Below are positions 57,746 through 64,000 of a stretch of 64,000 nt of DNA, in pieces. The first letter of the stretch is position 1. Each line of letters opens with the position of its first letter. Below the pieces are notes generated by a model. The model searched no databases. It saw only the letters and a list, made by a program, of their open reading frames with translations, and was not told where the DNA came from. The position numbers and the translations under genes were made by a program. Source of the stretch: Tanypteryx hageni (taxonomy: Eukaryota > Arthropoda > Insecta > Odonata > Petaluridae); assembly GCA_028673005.1 (NCBI GenBank), contig CM054117.1, positions 36,100,061 to 36,164,060 on the forward strand. Reading direction: 5' to 3'.

Positions 57746-60700
57746 ATCTAGGTTAAGGCATCTCCTTATATTCTTGCCCGTTTCCCAACTCTAAATACAC
57801 CTTAACTTTTATATTTAAATCACTACAGTGACAACCATTACTTCTGATAAACAAATCAATGTATTCACTCGGAATATTTGCTACCAAATCGTATCAGAAG
57901 TCCTCGGAAGTGAAATCCCGTACTATCCCCGTCACTTCCTTTCGAACCGTCCGCACTCTCGAAAAAAATTACACAAATTCCTACCTTTCTACAGTACCTA
58001 ACACCCCTTAAAGGGTCTCTTTAGCCCCAAAGTATAGAAAATAATCTTCGCGCACCTTCTCTCTCTCTCGGACACCGAATCACTGATGAATTTCTCGGCT
58101 GACCCAGATTGCGAGGAAAATTCTGCGCTACATCTTCCTCGCGCCTACAAGACGTCCCTATATCCTCTTGAGCCGCCTCCAAAACATCGGCCTCCTCATC
58201 CTTCATCCTTATTTATTTAAAGGCGTCTATATGTATGGACGACATTTAGTTTCTGCCAGAGTCTTGCACGTGGCCACTTTAAAAAGGATAAGCCGAGATT
58301 CGAGACTAGAAGTACATATTTCTCCTGCCGTGGAATAGAGTTGCGCGAAACAAAACATTTTGAAAGGTTAGCTAGAACGGATGACTAACACCGGTTTTTT
58401 TAAGTTCGTAGGCGAGAATAATACATTTACGGCAGCATTGAAAATATCCTCGAAAAATAAATCAAGCCGAGGTGAGTGAGAATATCTTTTTACCTCAAGC
58501 TACCTTCCACTTATTAACAAGGACGTCAATAAAACCAATCTATTTATCATAAAACTTTCCTTAAAACCTATACCTGCTTGTAAGAAAGAAACTTCCTTCG
58601 CAACAGATTGAGTTTCATTAAAACAGCAAGAGATCCGGAAAAACCCTCCAATGCATCCTTGATCGCGTCATTCAACGCCTGAGAGGGTTTTGTTGCCCGG
58701 ATCGAAAAAGCGACCCGAACCGTAAACAGCCACCGCGGATCGGAAAAATGGAAGCGATCGAATAGAGAACGCTTTTCAATGCCGCCGGTGCTGCTGCGCA
58801 CGGCCGATGCGATAACCATTCAGAGAACGGGGGAGAAAATGCAACCCGGCACGGCGTTGCATTAATGCGGGTCGTCTTCTCGACAGGATAAAAGGCTGAC
58901 ATCATTAGTTAATAGACGCTCACAGGAAAGAAAGGTTGAATAAGTAAGCTAAGTGCTAATGTGAGAGAGGATAAGGTCTACGAATACGGAAGAATCTTTC
59001 GGAAATGGCATTCCGATCCCAGTATGAGAAAGAGGCGGAAACATTGCGAGTTCAAAAAAAATTAATTATTCACATCAGCGAGGGGAAACAACGGTCGTTT
59101 TGATTGGAATTCGTATTTCCAACAGCTTCTTATCAATGAAAGCAGGAAAAACCTAATAAGCCGTAGTCAGCAGAGTTTAGAATACGAATACAAATTTCGC
59201 TAAGTTACAGTCGTTCATCCGAAAGTAGGTTAAACCGAACTGGAAGATGCTAGGAATGGAATCGTTCGACTAATTTTCAAATAAATGAATTAAGTGACAT
59301 AAAAATCGACTCAACAGAACGTCTTTGCGCCAAGAACACAAGACGACAAGAGAATGTGAAAAAACACTCCACCGACTTTCGCGGAGAGGTATCGTTTCAA
59401 AACAGAAAATATCCTAAGTTCTCAAAACTAAACCATTTCTTACCGGTTTAAGCATCCTTCGCGGCAATACGGGGAATAAGCTTTCTAATTACCGACACTG
59501 ACTACGCACTAGTTAAGGAAAGAAAATCAGACATTTTTTCCAACGCTGTGCTAACGGAAAAATTCTTAAAACTTGGAAGATTAAGGGCGCAAAATAAGAG
59601 GGAAGGATTTCTGGCGCGATACGAATGGAAGGGACAGAATTCTAAAACAGACCTCGACGAGGTGGAAACCTATTTTTAAAATGAGGATCAATCCGTCGCT
59701 GTTGCAACTTTATAAAAGAGTGCGCGAAGCAAACGGGCAAGGCTTCAAGTTTTACATCTTTTACGTGGAGTGAAACTGGTACGGGACCTAAATGCTACGA
59801 GCTGACTATAAAGGGTTTAGAGCATCGTTGGAAAGGATGTCATTAATGAACCCCTCCCCTCTTTCCCTCTAGTCCAGGCTTAAGGTCTAGCGCATGCAAG
59901 CAAAAAAATTTTTGAATCACAAATGAGTGCATATATAGCCGTTTGGAATGTTGACTCATTTGAAAGGGTAGGGTGAGAGAAACAGCTTTGGGCCGTTTTT
60001 TCACAAACTTTATACTGTCTTTAAGTAGTCTTAAACTGAAGATAGTTCTAAATTAATTATAAGAGAACGGTGACGGCTCTGAGTTTTACATTCGGAAGTG
60101 GATTAAAAGATGACAAAAAAACATTCAAAATGTAAAAACGTTCGAACCTTGGAATATGGCAAACCCATTCTAAATATTTATGTTTTCGAAAATGAAAGTT
60201 TCATTGGGAAAATTTACTATCGGAACTCTAAAAAAACTAATATAAAGGTCGAGGCGCTATTAGCACTGCAATCCAAACATGGGGCGGGAAGATACTAGAT
60301 TTTTCAAAAATATAATGAAATGAAATATGGTTACGATAATTAATCCTACAAAGAGAATAACTGCAAAGACGACGAAATAGAATGAGAACTACACAATTCC
60401 ATTACATTATCGCGTGAAAAGAAGTTTACGCGTAAAAGAATGTTCACGATGAACAAAACAAGCAGACTCCGTGGGTATATTTTAAAAGCCTCGACATCAA
60501 CCTCCCAAAAACATCACACGGTTGATGAAAAAGAGGAAAGAATCACGTAATAATTTATATACTACCGAGCCAAATATCATTTTTCGCGGCCGTGCTTTGT
60601 TTATCTTTCCCACCACGCGCCCCGGGCGAAGCATTCCTCTAGAAGATGACCTCACTTCCCGCCCGCCCACACCACATAAAGATGCAGATAACCACACAAG

Positions 60701-63585
60701 GACCACACGCATCCGCAAACAATGCAAACGGCCACCGACGCCAAACTACTCCAGCCGTGCACGTATATATGTTACCAGCGCCACCCTTTGCGCACACACA
60801 CCGAACTGCACGTACTCCAAGGGTTCCCCAAACATGTACGCCGTACTCTCCCTCTCCCCCTTTTCTCCTGCACCAACTCCAGTTTGCCTCCCCGACGCGA
60901 TATACCGGCCCTTCTAAATCCCACCCTCGTTTTTCCGACGCTATTTTAAAACCCTTCCCGCAATCCCCTGCGTCGTATATATACCCCACTGCCGATGTCC
61001 CTCCCCCTAACGCGCTGCACATCTCCAATCCCCATATCTATGGCCCGGTTCTTCCCCTTCGATGGCATTACCGAACTTCCGGTTGCTAACGCCCTCCCTC
61101 CTCCTTTGTCTTTCCACCTTCGTCTCTCCCTCACTTCCCCTCCTCCTCGCCACGGCCATCCGACATCCTCCTTACACGACCTGACCGACCGGAATGGACC
61201 GATGCGAGGAGGGATCTGAGAGGAGGACAAAAGGCATTTACTGGCCGGGATCCCAGTCGTTGTCTGACTCCCCTGTACGTGAAAATGCTGGGCCGACTTC
61301 GTGGAGGCAGTAAACTTTACCTCCTCTTCGAAGGAAAAAACGAGAGAGAGAGAGAGAGTAGGTACCTTTCCGATTCGAGGGCGTAGACAGCGCCTATCTT
61401 TTTTTTGGTCTCTTCTAACAAATGGATTATCTGTCGTGCGACTGTTAGGTTTCCTTAGTCGACGGGACGATAGATGGACGGTATTCGTTCGACAATTCCA
61501 ATTGGCGAAAATTTATCCTTTCCACCGATCGTTTTCTACCGATCTCGTTCAGCATTTCAAAGGCGTTTGCTTCATTTCAACGGTTACTGCAAAACAAATG
61601 CATTACTTCGCAAATTTTTATCTGCGCCAACGCTGGCACCCTTTTAAGAAGCTCGTTCAGTCATACTGAGGAAATGATATGAAATATGGTATACGAAAGC
61701 AATTTCAGCAAAAGGGAATCTAAGCTTGCTAGAGTTACTAAAAACCAACTAGACCAATGAAAGTTGGAGTTGATGACGGAAATATAAATTTTATACTTCA
61801 AGAACTCTTTATCAATACAACCAGCGGATGTGAAAATAAATAAATTGACGCCCACGTTCGATATTCTTCATCAATTCAATCGATCCGTCATACCAGCCTA
61901 TCGGTAATCAATATCTCAACGTAATCAATAAGAAATGACGCCCGGCAATGCAGCATATTTCAAAGATATCCCCAAATTAAAATCTTTGAAGCGCACGGGA
62001 TTATTTACCAGTTTGGTTTTTGTAACAGCTTCGATTATCCCCCACTCCAGATATCTCATATTACAAGTTATTGCAAAACTGACAGATGAAAAACCTCAGT
62101 CACCTACCGTTCAATCCAATGAAAGCGTTTTTATAATTACTTCCGCCGAAATATATCGAAAATCAACCGATGCATCGAACGCGATGAATCCTTCCACATT
62201 TCCATGAATTCTCTTCCAGTTTCCTACGCAATCCGATGAGGGAAGAGAGGAAGAGAGAGAGGTAGAACAGCGACGAAAGAGAAAGGGATGGAGGTGAGAG
62301 AGAGAAAGGTTTTTCGGAGGGAACGGCACTCGATTTTAGGACGGGGAAAGAAATCCGCGCTTGCCGGTCACTCCGATTTACGACTCTGCCGCAGCATCCG
62401 ACGCCCCCGGCACATTAATCTACAAACCCCCTTCTATCCTCCCCCTTCCTCTTCGCCTCCCCCATTTCGCCCTCCACCGCGCGCGTATCCCGTGCAAAAC
62501 GTCTTTTCATTCGCTGCGATCTTTTAACCGCGCACCGCCTACAGTCTAGCGGTAACAACGTTTCTGGAATGAAAAAGAGAAGGGGGGAAAATCCTGAGTT
62601 ACGCGAGCGAGTGTAATTACCGCCTCTTTTTACGCGCGGACCTAAAGTAGTCTCCAAGGAGAGTTGGGGAGAACTGGGATTAAAATCGCAGGAAAATTTT
62701 CTACGGAGATATTTCCGATGCAAACCAAATCGTTTAGCTGCCGGATCTATTTATCGATAATGGGGTCAATTTCCAGGTAAATTAATTTAAACTGGAAGAA
62801 CTGTTTAGTGGATATGCGTTCTTGACAATTTCGAGAACAGAAAACATCATTAGAACAGGATAAGGTTTGTTTTAAGGTATGTAATAAAACATCAAAGTAA
62901 AATATATTTAACTACGATCATGGAAAAACTTACGAACTAAACTAATAACGAACGGTTACAATTTTGTCATAACAACAGGGAGAACGAATAATTTAATGTT
63001 ACGCATTTCGAAGAATAGCACTGTGACCACATCGAGATTGATCAGCAAGAAAAACGACCTAATATATTTTTTTAAAACACTCGGAAATAAAATTCACGAT
63101 TCCGCTTCTCCACTTTCCCTCTCAAGGACCCAACGCACAAAGATCTCCACAAAACGTCATCTCTTCCCTAATACCCTCCCCCGCTCACTTTTCCCACCAC
63201 ACACCTCCATCTCCTTCACAATCTCACGACGACTACCTCCAGCCACACATATCCTCCTTACTTCACCACCACCCATAATTTCCGACCATACCTCGAGTAA
63301 ATCCCTGTCCCTTTCCTACATTACCCCTTTCCTCCTTGCTCCTTTAAGTCACATGACCCTTGCCCGCCGGCCACATATTTCTTCCCACCCCACAAGAAGG
63401 AGAAATAGGGGGAGGGGCGAGGGAGACGGGCGTGTGCGAAATAGCCACGCCCCAATCCACCACCTTTTTCTTCTTTACCGACGCGACCGGAAGTATATCG
63501 ATCGTGGGGGAGAGGGGGGATAAAAAGATTGTACGCAAGAGATGGTAGAAGAAAGTGCGAGAGCGCACCCACACACAAACGCCTT

Positions 63586-63590
<5 letters not shown>
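57746..63590. other. Anonymous stretch with CT-rich patches
   Basis: AT-rich sequence to about 60600. Pyrimidine/A-rich DNA at about 60640-61200, 62390-62490 and 63100-63370. Frames in these parts (for example 58568-58819 minus and 60646-61089 plus) match nothing I recognise. A short (GA)n is at about 61343-61358. No gene is called. Confidence 0.5.
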
Positions 63591-63655
<65 letters not shown>

Positions 63656-63680
63656 TACACACACGCACACATACATACAT
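63591..63680. repeat. (TA)n then (CA)n compound microsatellite
   Basis: A TA run of about 25 units (63591-63640) passes directly into ACACACAC and then ACATACATACATA. The compound structure is typical of a hypervariable microsatellite. Confidence 0.95.
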
Positions 63681-64000
63681 AAATGCATTCATAAAACGGG
63701 AGAAAGGGGGGGTAGGGTAGGTGTGACTGCTGGACTTGGGCGACACAAAAGGGATACTGGAATGGAGATTTGCGGTGACGGAGTAGGAGGAGTGTGAGAC
63801 GGATTTGGAAGAGAAGAAAAACAAAGGTCGTTTGTGTGTGAGAGAGAGCGAGCGAGCAAGGAGGCCTCGTTAACTGACTAATGAGGCTCAAAGGTGAAGG
63901 GACGGGGAGGTCAGAGGCCACCTGCGGTCGACATCAAAGCAAAACGAGAGTCACGGAGAGAGGAGAGAGAGAAGGGGGATGGAGGAAGAGAATAAGAACG
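63681..64000. other. Purine-leaning anonymous end of the window
   Basis: G/A-rich sequence with (GA)n near 63839-63850 and 63957-63972. It contains no gene I can support and continues past the window edge. Confidence 0.5.

Noticed and set aside
58568..58905. Overlapping minus-strand frames of 77-83 codons in CpG-rich DNA
   Set aside because: Two frames overlap, neither has a recognisable motif or splice context.
1..64000. CRISPR arrays, bacterial operons, ribosome binding sites
   Set aside because: The tandem arrays have no unique spacers, and the sequence is eukaryotic in repeat and transposon content.

Overview
This window looks like intergenic or intronic DNA from an animal nuclear genome, most likely an insect or other arthropod. 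Three things point that way: it has no dense operon-like coding, it carries eukaryotic transposon families, and about one sixth of it (estimated by eye) is purine- or pyrimidine-only tandem repeat. CpG is not obviously depleted, which would fit some insect orders such as Hymenoptera, but I cannot name the species. I found no host protein-coding gene I can support. Most long open frames are artefacts of stop-free GA or CT repeats.

Layout. 0-10 kb: a 21-bp purine minisatellite (1-780), a candidate retrotransposon 3' end (about 811-935), a TATA-type promoter-like site with a short signal-peptide-like ORF (3734-3900), a CT block that flips to a GA block (4.3-5.25 kb), a diverged repeat of about 140/287-bp units (7.75-8.64 kb) and a CT block (9.3-10.1 kb). 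10-26 kb: a foldback repeat (10.43-10.65 kb), minisatellites at 14.3-14.9, 16.7-17.2 and 23.9-24.1 kb, and long AT-rich DNA with no recognised gene. 26-30 kb: a decayed Helitron (26371-27323) with a helicase C-terminal remnant and a 150-bp tRNA-bearing insertion flanked by a 13-bp direct repeat, then a minisatellite and a MITE-like repeat containing a 133-bp duplication. 30-35 kb: further GA minisatellites. 35.7-37.8 kb: a nested pair in which a pogo/Tigger DNA transposon with a broken transposase sits inside one arm of a second foldback repeat. 39-40.2 kb: a 314/318-bp direct duplication with an unchanged octamer/homeodomain-site block. 41.2-42.6 kb: 1.3 kb of GA repeat. 45.9-46.7 kb: a 5'-truncated non-LTR retrotransposon with a recognisable reverse transcriptase C-terminus. 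57.5 kb: a short hAT-type MITE. The remaining DNA is anonymous, with microsatellites at 19.6, 47.25 and 63.6 kb.

Most interesting signal. The two foldback repeats (10.4 kb and 35.8 kb) belong to one family. Each contains a pair of inverted motifs with the order CTGANGA - 4-bp stem - GAAA-like - 3-bp stem, which resembles the hammerhead ribozyme cores known from Penelope-like retroelements. Between the two repeats one stem base pair differs on both strands (GGCT/AGCC versus GACT/AGTC), so pairing is kept. This is an inference from sequence reading and needs a structure search.

Nothing here forms a pathway. The recognisable coding pieces are all mobile-element remnants, and host function, if any, would be regulatory.
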